A stretch of 64,000 bases of DNA, from the NCBI GenBank assembly GCA_964393275.1, contig CAYMTA010000003.1, positions 1 through 64,000 of the forward strand, in the 5' to 3' direction. The DNA comes from SLRI01 sp964393275 (lineage in GTDB: Bacteria; Pseudomonadota; Alphaproteobacteria; Geminicoccales; Geminicoccaceae). Both the position numbers and the translations under genes were made by a program. The notes under the pieces were generated by a model. That model was given only the letters and a program-made list of their open reading frames with translations, had not been told where the DNA came from and searched no databases. Below, one piece after another: positions 45,304 through 53,414 of the stretch (its first letter is position 1; the number at the start of each line of letters is the position of its first letter).

Positions 45304-46836
45304 ATGACGGAACAGGTCATCGACCTTCTCGTGATCGGCGGCGGCATCAACGGCGCCGGCATCGCCCGCGACGCGGCCGGCCGCGGGCTCAGCGTCACCC
45401 TGTGCGAGATGGACGATCTGGGGCAGGGCACCTCCTCGCGCTCCGGCAAGCTGGTGCATGGCGGCCTCCGCTACCTCGAATATTACGAGTTCCGCCTCGT
45501 GCGCGAGGCGCTGATCGAGCGCGAGGTCCTGCTCGAAGCCGCCCCGCACATCATCTGGCCGATGCGCTTCGTCCTGCCGCACAGCCGGGAGCAGCGCCCG
45601 GCCTGGCTGATCCGCCTCGGCCTCTTCCTCTACGACCACCTGGGCGGCCGCAAGCGCCTGCCACCGACAAGGCACCTCGATCTCCGCCGGGCGCCGGAAG
45701 GTGCACCCATCCGCAAGACCTTCACCCGCGCCTTCGAGTATTCCGACTGCTGGGTCGACGATGCCCGCCTGGTGCTGCTCAATGCCCTGGACGCCAGCGA
45801 GCGTGGTGCGGAAATCCTGACCCGGACCGCCTGCGTCGGCGCCCGCCGCGAGGGCGATCACTGGCAGGCCGAGCTCGAGGATCGCCGCGATCACACCCGC
45901 CGCACCATCCGCGCCCGTGCCCTGGTCAACGCCGCCGGGCCCTGGGTCGAGCAGATGCTCGGCCGGGTGGAGGGGGCCGCCAGCCGCCGCCACGTCCGGC
46001 TGGTCAAGGGCAGCCACATCGTGATCCGCAAGTTCTGGGAGGGCCCCCACGCCTATCTCCTGCAGAACACCGACAAGCGGGTCATCTTCGTCAATCCCTA
46101 CGAGGGCCACCTGGCGCTGATCGGCACCACCGACATCCCCATCGAGGGCGATCCGGGCGCCGTCGCCATCGATCCGGCCGAGATCGACTACCTGCTCGCC
46201 GTCCTCAACCGCTACTTCGAGCGCCAATTGACCCCGGCCGATGTCGTCGCCAGCTTCTCCGGTGTGCGCCCGCTCTACGACGACGCGGCCCTGAACCCCT
46301 CCGCCGTGACCCGCGACTACGTCTTCGACGTCGAGCCGGCGCTGCCCACAGGCGGCGAGGCGCCCATCCTCTCGGTCTTCGGCGGCAAGATCACCACCTA
46401 CAGGAAGCTCGCCGAGCACGCTTTGGGCAAGCTCCAGCCCTTCTTCCCCACGCTCGGCCCAGCCTGGACCGCCAAGGCACCCCTGCCCGGCGGCGACCTG
46501 CCGGACGCCGATTTCGACCGCTTCCTGAACGACCTCGCCGAGGAGTTTTCCTGGCTCCCGGCCGAGCTGGTGCTGCACTACGCCCGGCTCTACGGCACGC
46601 GGGCGCGCGTCCTGCTCGATGGCGCCGCCGCCATGGCCGATCTCGGCCGCCCGTTCGGCGGCCTGCTGTTCCAGCGCGAGGCCGACTACCTCCGCCGCCA
46701 CGAATGGGCGCTGACCGCCGCCGACATCCTCGACCGGCGGACCAAGCACGGGCTGCACCTGGACAAAGCCCAGCGGCGCGCCTTCGAGGCCTGGACACTC
46801 ATGGGGAAACCTCCCACCGAGACCCAGGATGCCTGA
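45304..46836 (+). CDS. eryB: EryB/GlpD-like FAD-dependent polyol-phosphate dehydrogenase
   Basis: A 510-residue flavoprotein. FAD motif LLVIGGGINGAGIARDAAGRG; then SRSGKLVHGGLRYLEYYEF, LVKGSHIVI, GTTDIPIEGDPG, and FGGKITTYRKLAEHAL, as in aerobic glycerol-3-phosphate dehydrogenase and EryB, which oxidises L-erythritol-4-phosphate and passes electrons to quinone at the membrane. Its operon place after an EryA-type kinase argues for the EryB role, but true GlpD is not excluded. Confidence 0.85.
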   Translation: MTEQVIDLLVIGGGINGAGIARDAAGRGLSVTLCEMDDLGQGTSSRSGKLVHGGLRYLEYYEFRLVREALIEREVLLEAAPHIIWPMRFVLPHSREQRPAWLIRLGLFLYDHLGGRKRLPPTRHLDLRRAPEGAPIRKTFTRAFEYSDCWVDDARLVLLNALDASERGAEILTRTACVGARREGDHWQAELEDRRDHTRRTIRARALVNAAGPWVEQMLGRVEGAASRRHVRLVKGSHIVIRKFWEGPHAYLLQNTDKRVIFVNPYEGHLALIGTTDIPIEGDPGAVAIDPAEIDYLLAVLNRYFERQLTPADVVASFSGVRPLYDDAALNPSAVTRDYVFDVEPALPTGGEAPILSVFGGKITTYRKLAEHALGKLQPFFPTLGPAWTAKAPLPGGDLPDADFDRFLNDLAEEFSWLPAELVLHYARLYGTRARVLLDGAAAMADLGRPFGGLLFQREADYLRRHEWALTAADILDRRTKHGLHLDKAQRRAFEAWTLMGKPPTETQDA

Positions 46837-48064
46837 GGGACCCTGCACGCTCGGCATCGACTGCGGCACGTCGGGCCTGAGGGGCGTGGTCGTCGACGCC
46901 ACGGGTGCTGTCGTCGCCACCGCGCCGCGGCCCTTCCCCGCCGGCACGACCGACCCCGCCGTCTGGGCCAGGGCCTGCGACGCGGTCATCGCCGAGCTGG
47001 CGGAAGTCGCGCCCATCGCGTCGCTCGCCATCGACGGCACCTCCGGCACCATCCTGCTCACCGATGCCGCCGGCGACCCGCTCGGCCCGGCTTTGCTCTA
47101 CAACGACGCCTCGGCGGCCGATCTGGCGCCCAAAATCGCGAGCCTCGCCCCGCCCGAGAGCGCAGCGCACGGCGCCACCTCGCCGGCGGCCCGCCTCCTT
47201 CGCCTGCAGGAGCACCATCAGGGGGCCGTCCATGCGCTGCACCAGGCCGACTGGCTGGCAGCCCGGCTCACCGGCCGCTTCGACCTCAGCGACGACAACA
47301 ACGCCCTCAAGCTCGGCTGGGACCCCGTGAAGCGCACCTGGCCCGCCTGGCTCGCCGCCTTCGGCATCCGGACCGACCTCCTGCCGGAGGTGGTCGAGCC
47401 CGGCACGCCGATCGGCGAGGTGCGCCAAGGTCCGCTCGCCGGAACGAGGGTGGTGGCCGGCACCACCGACGGTTGCGCCTCGTTCCTCGCCACCGGTGCA
47501 ACCCTGCCCGGCGACGGCGTGACGGCGCTCGGCACCACCCTCACCATCAAGCTCCTGTCGGACCAGCCGATCTTCGCACCCGGGCACGGCATCTACAGCC
47601 ACAGGCTGCTCGGCGCCTGGCTCGCCGGCGGCGCCTCTAACAGCGGCGGCGGCGCCCTCCTGCGCTATTTCGACGCCGACGAGATCGAGGCCCTCTCGCC
47701 CCAACTCCGGCCCGACGAGCCGGTGGACCTCGGCTGGCACCCTTTGCCCGGCACCGGCGAGCGCTTTCCCCTGGCCGATCCCGCCCTGACCTTCGATCCG
47801 CCAAACATTCCCAAGGACCGCGTGCATTTCCTCCAGGCGCTCATGGAAGGCATCGCCCGGGTCGAGGCGCTGGCCTATCGAAGGCTCGAGGCGCTCGGCG
47901 GCCCGCCGCTCGGCTCGGTCCGCACGGTCGGCGGCGGCGCCAGGAACCAGGCCTGGACCCGCATCCGCGCCCGCCACCTGGGCGTGCCCCTCCTGCCGTC
48001 ACCCGGCACCGACGCCGCCCGCGGCACGGCCCTCCTGGCCCGCAAAGGTCTCGACCATGGATGA
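46829..48064 (+). CDS. second FGGY-family carbohydrate kinase (SePSK / D-ribulokinase-like)
   Basis: A 411-residue kinase, shorter than EryA. It starts CTLGIDCGTSGLRGVVVDATG, contains LAIDGTSGTILLTD, GTTDGCASFLATGA and RTVGGGARNQAW. The layout is like the compact FGGY kinases of cyanobacteria and plants that phosphorylate D-ribulose or xylulose. It overlaps eryB by eight bases. Together with the next gene it could phosphorylate a ketose and have it cleaved. Confidence 0.85.
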   Translation: MPEGPCTLGIDCGTSGLRGVVVDATGAVVATAPRPFPAGTTDPAVWARACDAVIAELAEVAPIASLAIDGTSGTILLTDAAGDPLGPALLYNDASAADLAPKIASLAPPESAAHGATSPAARLLRLQEHHQGAVHALHQADWLAARLTGRFDLSDDNNALKLGWDPVKRTWPAWLAAFGIRTDLLPEVVEPGTPIGEVRQGPLAGTRVVAGTTDGCASFLATGATLPGDGVTALGTTLTIKLLSDQPIFAPGHGIYSHRLLGAWLAGGASNSGGGALLRYFDADEIEALSPQLRPDEPVDLGWHPLPGTGERFPLADPALTFDPPNIPKDRVHFLQALMEGIARVEALAYRRLEALGGPPLGSVRTVGGGARNQAWTRIRARHLGVPLLPSPGTDAARGTALLARKGLDHG

Positions 48065-49067
48065 TCTGAGAGCCCTCGCCGACTTCTCGGCCGCCATCGG
48101 CAGCGACCCGGAGCAGGTGCAGGCCGGCGGCGGCAACACCTCGCTCAAAAGGGACGGCACGCTCTGGGTCAAGGCGTCGGGCTTCTGGCTCGCCGACGCG
48201 CAGAAACGCGACCTCTTCGTGCCGGTCGACACCGCCCGCGTCCTCGATGCCATCGACGGCGGCGACGAGGACGACGTGCGCGCCGCGACCATCGACGCGG
48301 AGAACCCCGCGGGCCTCCGCCCCTCCATCGAGACCAGCCTGCACGCGCTCCTGCCGCACCGCTTCGTCGTCCACACCCACTCGGTCCGGACCATCGCCCT
48401 CGCCATCCGCACCGACGCCGAGGCCCGCTTCGCCGAGCGCCTGAAGGGCCTGAGCTGGGCCTGGGTTCCCTACGTCTTCCCGGGCCTGCCGCTGACCCGG
48501 GCGATCAAGACGGCGATCGACTCCCGCCCCATCGACGTCATCGTCATGGGCAATCACGGCCTCGTCGTCGCCGCCGACGACCTCGAAGCCGCGGCCACCC
48601 TCCTCGCCGAGGTCGAGCGCCGGCTCGACGCCCCGGTGCAACCGTCAAAAGCCGCGACGAAGGTGGCACCGCACCCCGGCCTGCGCCCCGTCCGCCACGG
48701 CAAGGCACACGCCCTCGCCACGAATACCTTGATGCTGGAGCGCGCCACGGCCGGCTCCTACTACCCCGACCACGTCATCTTCCTCGGCCCCGCCGCCGCC
48801 ACGCCCGAAAACCGCCGGTCGGGCCAGCACCTCCTCCTCGTGCCGAACGAGGGCGCCTACCTGCCCGAGGACGCCCAACCCGCCGCCGACGAGCTCGCCC
48901 TCTGCCTCGCCCTCGTCTTGGAACGCGTGTCCGAGGAAGCCACCCTGATCCCCCTCACGGCCCAGCAGGAGGCAGCACTCCTCGGCTGGGACGCCGAGAA
49001 ATACCGCCAATCCCTCGAACGCATGGGGACACCTCCCTTTTTAACCATTGCCGGCGGTAATGGTTAA
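48057..49067 (+). CDS. class II aldolase/adducin-family protein with element-derived C-terminus
   Basis: A 336-residue protein of the aldolase II family: GGGNTSLKRDG (phosphate loop), HTHSVRTIAL (zinc His pair), VMGNHGLVV (third His). The C-terminal part, YYPDHVIFLGP, resembles the aldolase half of RhaD-type fusions. The last 14 residues (from MGTPPFL) and the stop codon lie inside palindromic element copy 3, so the native end has been replaced. It probably cleaves a ketose phosphate to DHAP and an aldehyde; inference. Confidence 0.85.
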   Translation: MDDLRALADFSAAIGSDPEQVQAGGGNTSLKRDGTLWVKASGFWLADAQKRDLFVPVDTARVLDAIDGGDEDDVRAATIDAENPAGLRPSIETSLHALLPHRFVVHTHSVRTIALAIRTDAEARFAERLKGLSWAWVPYVFPGLPLTRAIKTAIDSRPIDVIVMGNHGLVVAADDLEAAATLLAEVERRLDAPVQPSKAATKVAPHPGLRPVRHGKAHALATNTLMLERATAGSYYPDHVIFLGPAAATPENRRSGQHLLLVPNEGAYLPEDAQPAADELALCLALVLERVSEEATLIPLTAQQEAALLGWDAEKYRQSLERMGTPPFLTIAGGNG

Positions 49068-49083
49068 AAAGGGAGGTGTCCCC
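49025..49083. repeat. palindromic element copy 3 (25-bp arms), inside the aldolase 3' end
   Basis: The arms (49025-49049 and 49059-49083) are exact complements around nine bases, with the same ends GGGGACACCTCCCTTTTT as copy 2. The aldolase reading frame runs into it and stops at TAA 49065-49067. The hairpin could also end transcription of the operon. Confidence 0.85.
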
Positions 49084-49106
49084 CCACCGAGCCCACCCGA
49101 GCCCGA

Positions 49107-49367
49107 TCAACGCTCGCGAATGACCTCGTAATCCGCCTCGATCACCCGCCCACGCGCCGGCTGACGCTGTTGCCGGCCCGCGTCGACATCACGGGCGGCA
49201 TTCCCCAGCTCCTTCTGCAGCCGCCACCGCGCGAAGCCGATGGCGCCAGCCGCCACCAGCATGATCGCCAGAATGGTCGCCAGAACCAGCGGCAGCAGCA
49301 GGACGGTCAGGACCAGCCCCGCGATCCCCAGGACAGCAGCCACGATCGGCCGCAGGATCGATTGCAT
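49107..49367 (-). CDS. small membrane protein, DUF-type
   Basis: An 86-residue protein with two adjoining membrane segments (IVAAVLGIAGLVLTVLLLPLV and LATILAIMLVAAGAIGF) and a charged C-terminal tail (RGRVIEADYEVIRER). ATG 49367 is chosen over ATG 49373, which overlaps no spacing from GAGGAG; 49367 has six bases. No family was recognised. Confidence 0.65.
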   Translation of the reverse strand: MQSILRPIVAAVLGIAGLVLTVLLLPLVLATILAIMLVAAGAIGFARWRLQKELGNAARDVDAGRQQRQPARGRVIEADYEVIRER

Positions 49368-49465
49368 CGGCATCTCCTCGGTTTCCCAAGATATGGGATC
49401 GAGACCGGCCGCTGCGAGGTCTGCCGTCGATATGGCGAGGCGTCGGTCGAGCAGGGAACAAGACC

Positions 49466-49484
49466 GGGGGAAATGATTTCCCCC
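49466..49484. promoter_or_regulatory. perfect 9-1-9 palindrome upstream of the TIR gene
   Basis: GGGGGAAATGATTTCCCCC, nine-base arms around one G, lies 75 bases before the start of the hydrolase-TIR gene in a 190-bp gap. It may be an operator for that gene, or a hairpin of no function. No -35/-10 pair was clear beside it. Confidence 0.4.
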
Positions 49485-49558
49485 GCACCCCCTCGGAACC
49501 GTTGGTTGGCGTTCGACCGAACATTTGTTGCTCGATCTGGACGGGTACGGCACCTTGA

Positions 49559-51241
49559 GTGCCGGAAAAGCCAGGATCAGCGCTGTTGTCGAGCACGCTT
49601 CACCCGGTGGGAACTCATCCCGAACAGCCGAGACTTGATCTCGTGTTCGTCCATGGGCTCGACGGGCATTGGCTGGAAACGTGGTCGCACAATGGCGAGA
49701 AGACGGGCTTCTGGCCACTTTGGGTCGCGGAGGAGCATCCTGATCTGGCCGTCTGGTCGCTGGAATATCCGGCCGTGCGTACGGCGTGGCGCGGCCCCAG
49801 CATGTCCATTCTGGAGCACGCCGACGACGTCCTCGACTGTCTAAGGGTTGCTCGGATCGGCCAACGGCCCCTCGTCTTCGTCTGCCACTCGCTCGGCGGT
49901 CTGTTGGTCAAGCAGATGCTGCGGACGACAGCCGAACGAAAGGACGTCAGGCATATCGGCGAGGCGACGATGGGCGTCGCCTTCTTCGCGACGCCCAACA
50001 CCGGCTCCCGAATTGCGAGCTTGGCTGGCAGCGCGCTCCCGTTACTGGGTCCCTTGGGCGTGCTCTACCGTAGCTCAGACATCCTTCGAGAGTTGCAGGC
50101 GAACGCCCCGCAGATTCGCAACCTCAACGACTGGTTTCGCAATCACGTAGCCGCTCGACAAGCGACCGCCCCGCTTCGTGTCAAGGTCTGGTACGAGAAA
50201 CGTGGCCCGTTGGGCATCCTCGTGGTCGACGAGACGAGCGCCAATCCGGGCCTCGTGGATGTGACTCCACTCGGCGTCGCCGCCGACCACTTCACCATAT
50301 GCAAGCCTTTCGACGCCCAGGATCGGCGCATCCTGAACATCATCGAGCTGTGCCAGACGCCGACCGGAGCAAGAGAGACAACCTCCAAAACCGCGCGCGC
50401 TTCGCATAGTCAAGCGGGGACGGAAGGGACGGCGCCGCCCAAGGCGTTCATCTCCTACGCGCACGAGGATCGCGCGTGGTGCGAGCGGTTGTTGCAGCAC
50501 CTTGGTGCCCTCCGGCACCAGGGCCGCCTCGCACTCTGGGCCGACGACGAGATCATGGCCGGTGAAGAGTGGGATCGCGCCATCCGCCGAGAGCTAGACG
50601 AGGCGGCAATCATCGTGCTCATCGTCACCCCCGCTTTCCTCAACTCGGCCTTCTGCCAGACCGTTGAACTGAAGCGCGCTATGGAGCGCCACGGTGAGGG
50701 CAGCGCCCGCGTCATCCCGATCATCGCCGACCACTGCCACTGGACCAGCTTGCCGATCAAATCTCTCCAGGCCCGCCCGCAGGACGAGAACCGAAACCTC
50801 AAGCCGCTCGTCGACTGGCCGAACGCCAATATCCCGCTGGCTGATATCGCTCGCGAAATCGACCGGCTGACCCAGCCTCGCAGTTCGGCACAGACAGTCC
50901 CGCCGCACGTCCTGTCGCCAAGGCGCACCGGTCCGCACCACCACGGCGTTGCTTTGGCGAACCTCGGCGAGCCCCGCAAGGCCATCGAGTTGCACGAGCA
51001 GCAACTCGTGATAGCGCAGGAGATCGGAGACCTTCGCGGTACGAGCAATGCACTGGACAGACTAGGCAGTGCCTGGGCGGAACTCGGCGAGTGGCGCAAG
51101 GCTATCGAGTGCTACGAGCGGCAACTCGCGATAGCGCGGGAGATCGGCGACCGTCGCAGCGAGGGCAATGTGCTGGACAAACTCGGCGTTGCCTGGATGA
51201 ACCTCGGCGAGCCACGTAAGGCCATCGGGCATGACGAGTAG
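49559..51241 (+). CDS. alpha/beta-hydrolase - TIR - TPR protein, ended by in-frame TAG
   Basis: A 560-residue three-part protein. Residues about 25-265 are an alpha/beta-hydrolase (LVFVHGLDGHWLETW, nucleophile Ser111 in CHSLGG, Asp224, His244 region), akin to domains fused to immune-type NTPases and TPRs. Residues 295-437 are a TIR domain (KAFISYAHEDRAWCERLL; FCQTVELKRA with candidate catalytic Glu370). TPR repeats of about 40 residues follow. TAG 51239-51241 cuts the third repeat. GTG 49559 is a tentative start. TIR domains often cleave NAD, so defence against phage is a fair guess. Confidence 0.85.
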   Translation: MPEKPGSALLSSTLHPVGTHPEQPRLDLVFVHGLDGHWLETWSHNGEKTGFWPLWVAEEHPDLAVWSLEYPAVRTAWRGPSMSILEHADDVLDCLRVARIGQRPLVFVCHSLGGLLVKQMLRTTAERKDVRHIGEATMGVAFFATPNTGSRIASLAGSALPLLGPLGVLYRSSDILRELQANAPQIRNLNDWFRNHVAARQATAPLRVKVWYEKRGPLGILVVDETSANPGLVDVTPLGVAADHFTICKPFDAQDRRILNIIELCQTPTGARETTSKTARASHSQAGTEGTAPPKAFISYAHEDRAWCERLLQHLGALRHQGRLALWADDEIMAGEEWDRAIRRELDEAAIIVLIVTPAFLNSAFCQTVELKRAMERHGEGSARVIPIIADHCHWTSLPIKSLQARPQDENRNLKPLVDWPNANIPLADIAREIDRLTQPRSSAQTVPPHVLSPRRTGPHHHGVALANLGEPRKAIELHEQQLVIAQEIGDLRGTSNALDRLGSAWAELGEWRKAIECYERQLAIAREIGDRRSEGNVLDKLGVAWMNLGEPRKAIGHDE

Positions 51242-51454
51242 CAACTCCTGATCTCGTGGGAAATCGGCGACCGTCACGGCGAGGGCATGGCGCTCCGGCA
51301 CATGGCCTATGCGCACGAGGAACTTGCCGAGACGGACGCAGCGCTGACCAGAGCCGTGGCCGGGTTCGTCATCTTTCGGGCGATCAAGCATCCCGAGGTG
51401 CCCCAGTGCGCCGCATGGCTCCGCGAGCGAGGGGTCGATCCAGACAGCCTCTGA
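51242..51454 (+). pseudogene. stranded TPR tail of the hydrolase-TIR-TPR gene
   Basis: The same frame continues after the TAG for 70 codons to TGA 51452-51454, reading QLLISWEIGDRHGEGMALRH and finishing the broken TPR and a C-terminal helix. In the first repeat the same place is GAG CAG CAA CTC (50994-51007 region); here it is GAG TAG CAA CTC. A single C-to-T change explains the stop. Confidence 0.75.
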
Positions 51455-51500
51455 CCCGCCCGCCGCGCGCCCGCGCGATCCAGGCAGGGCATGCCCCCCG

Positions 51501-51552
51501 CCAAAAAAACCGGATGGGCGCGGGAAGGCGTGCCTTCCCGCCTTCTTCCGCT
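51501..51552 (+). repeat. REP-like hairpin repeat, copy A
   Basis: The unit begins CCAAAAAAACCGGATGGGCG, holds a hairpin CGGGAAGGC-GT-GCCTTCCCG, and ends CTTCTTCCGCT. A near-identical copy in the same orientation is at 53364-53414, after the TPP-enzyme gene. No gene is seen in the surrounding 51455-51670 gap. Confidence 0.8.
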
Positions 51553-51670
51553 CCAAAAGGACCCGTCCCCTCCGGACCGCTCGCATTTCCAGTGACAAGG
51601 CCGCGTCGGGTCCACATCCTGCCAGCCAGCCGACTTCGCAGGGCAGGGCCTCTGCCGCCAAGGGGAGAAC

Positions 51671-53326
51671 ATGATGAACGGCATCGACTACATCGCGCAG
51701 ATCCTGAAGCAGGAAGGTGTGGAATGGATGTCCTGCTTTCCCAGCAATCCCTTGATCTCGGCCGCGGCCCGGGTCGGCATCCGGCCGGTGGCGTTCCGGC
51801 ACGAGCGCGGTGCGGTGATGGCGGCGGACGGCTACAGCCGGGTCAGCGACCGGCGGCGCTTCGGCGTCGTGGCGCTGCAGGCGCAGGCCGGCGCGGAGAA
51901 CGCCATGGGCGGCATCGCCCAGGCCCATGCCGACAATGTCCCGGTGCTGGTGTTCCTCGGCGGCAACGCGCTCGACCGGCTGTCGGTCAGGCCGAACTTC
52001 ACGGCCGCCCAGAACTATCGGGGCTGGGTCAAGCAGGTCGAGGCCATCTACACGCCGCACCAGGTCGGCGATGTCATGCGTCGCGCCTTTCACGCCCTGC
52101 GCAACGGCAGGCCCGGCCCGGTCGTCGTCGAGCTGACCGCCGATGTCTGCGCCCAGGACGTGCCCGAATCCGCCCGGACCTACAAGTCACCGAAGCTGGC
52201 TCGCCAGGTGCCGGCGAATGCCGAGATCGAAGCCGCCGCCGACGCCCTCATCGGTGCCGAACGAGCCGTGATCTGGGCCGGCGCCGGCGTGCTCTTCTCC
52301 GGTGGCACCGCCGCTCTCCGCGCGCTCGCCGAGCTGACCGCGACCCCGGTCTTCTGCACGATGCCGGGCAAGTCCGCCTTCGACGAGCGCCACCCCCTCG
52401 CACTCGGTGCGGGCAGCGGCACGACCACCGGCCCGGCGCACGCATGGCTGACCGAAAGCGATGTGCTGCTGGCGTTGGGCAGCAGCCTGACACGCACGCC
52501 CTATGGCCAGGCGATTCGGCCCGGCAAGACCCTCATCCACAACACCAACAACCCGGACGACGTGAACAAGGACGAAGCGGTGGACATCGGCCTGGTCGGC
52601 GACACGCGGCTCACCATCGAGGCGCTGATCGCCTGCATCGAGGCGAGAACCGGCGGCAAGGGCTTTGGCGACCGAGGCCGGACCGAAGCCGCCATAGCCA
52701 GGGCCAGGGCCGAATGGCTGGCCGAATGGACACCGGCCCTCACCTCCGACGAGGAACCGATCAGCTATTATCGGGTGATCCAGGCCCTGAACGACACGCT
52801 CGATCTGGAGAACAGCATTGTCACCCACGACGCCGGCGCACCGCGCGACGTCATCGTGCCCTTCTACACGGCGACGGTGCCGCACAGCTATGTCGGCTGG
52901 GGCAAGACCACCCACCTCGGCTTCGGCATCCCGCTCATGATCGGCGCCAAGATGGCCGAGCCGGAGAAGTTCTGCCTCAACCTGATGGGCGACGGCGCCT
53001 TCGGCATGTCGGGGACGGACATCGAGACCGCCGCCCGCTCCGGTGCCGCGATCACGACGGTGCTCTTGAACAACAGTGCGATGGCCACCTATTCCGGCCC
53101 GACCCGGGGCACGATCGGCGACGAGGCGCGGGAGCGCTACGGCGTCTCCACCATGCATGGCGACTATGCCAGGATCGCCGAAGGCATGGGTGCCGTCGGG
53201 ATTTACGTCAAGAAGCCGGCGGAGCTGGAGCCGGCCTTGAAGGAAGCCCAGCGTCTCAACGCCAGCGGCCGAACCGTCCTGATCGACGTCCGCGCCAATA
53301 TCGAGGAGCGCCGGTCGAGATTCTGA
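51671..53326 (+). CDS. thiamine-diphosphate-dependent enzyme (acetolactate-synthase-like)
   Basis: A 551-residue ThDP enzyme. The activating Glu45 is in FRHERGAVMAADGYSR; the ThDP-binding motif is LMGDGAFGMSGTDIETAARSGAAITTVLLNN (GDG...NN). The middle domain has VIWAGAGVLFSGG. The family includes acetolactate synthase, oxalyl-CoA decarboxylase and benzoylformate decarboxylase; substrate-specific residues could not be read. GGGGAG precedes ATG 51671. Hairpin repeats flank the gene on both sides. Confidence 0.88.
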   Translation: MMNGIDYIAQILKQEGVEWMSCFPSNPLISAAARVGIRPVAFRHERGAVMAADGYSRVSDRRRFGVVALQAQAGAENAMGGIAQAHADNVPVLVFLGGNALDRLSVRPNFTAAQNYRGWVKQVEAIYTPHQVGDVMRRAFHALRNGRPGPVVVELTADVCAQDVPESARTYKSPKLARQVPANAEIEAAADALIGAERAVIWAGAGVLFSGGTAALRALAELTATPVFCTMPGKSAFDERHPLALGAGSGTTTGPAHAWLTESDVLLALGSSLTRTPYGQAIRPGKTLIHNTNNPDDVNKDEAVDIGLVGDTRLTIEALIACIEARTGGKGFGDRGRTEAAIARARAEWLAEWTPALTSDEEPISYYRVIQALNDTLDLENSIVTHDAGAPRDVIVPFYTATVPHSYVGWGKTTHLGFGIPLMIGAKMAEPEKFCLNLMGDGAFGMSGTDIETAARSGAAITTVLLNNSAMATYSGPTRGTIGDEARERYGVSTMHGDYARIAEGMGAVGIYVKKPAELEPALKEAQRLNASGRTVLIDVRANIEERRSRF

Positions 53327-53363
53327 CACCGGCCGAGCCACGCCGCCCCCGCATCCACCACAG

Positions 53364-53414
53364 CCAAAAACCGGATGGGCGCGGGAAGGCCGTGCCTTCC
53401 CGCCATCTTCCGCT
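53364..53414 (+). repeat. REP-like hairpin repeat, copy B
   Basis: Same order as copy A (GCCAAAAACCGGATGGGC, hairpin CGGGAAGGC-CGT-GCCTTCCCG, then ATCTTCCGCT). It differs by one or two bases and one loop base. It lies 37 bases after the TPP-gene stop. Copies A and B are direct repeats about 1.86 kb apart enclosing one gene. Confidence 0.8.

Noticed and set aside
45304..46836. Plain GlpD (glycerol-3-phosphate dehydrogenase)
   Set aside because: Not excluded by sequence, but the operon with EryA-, EryC- and EryH-like genes makes the EryB role more likely.
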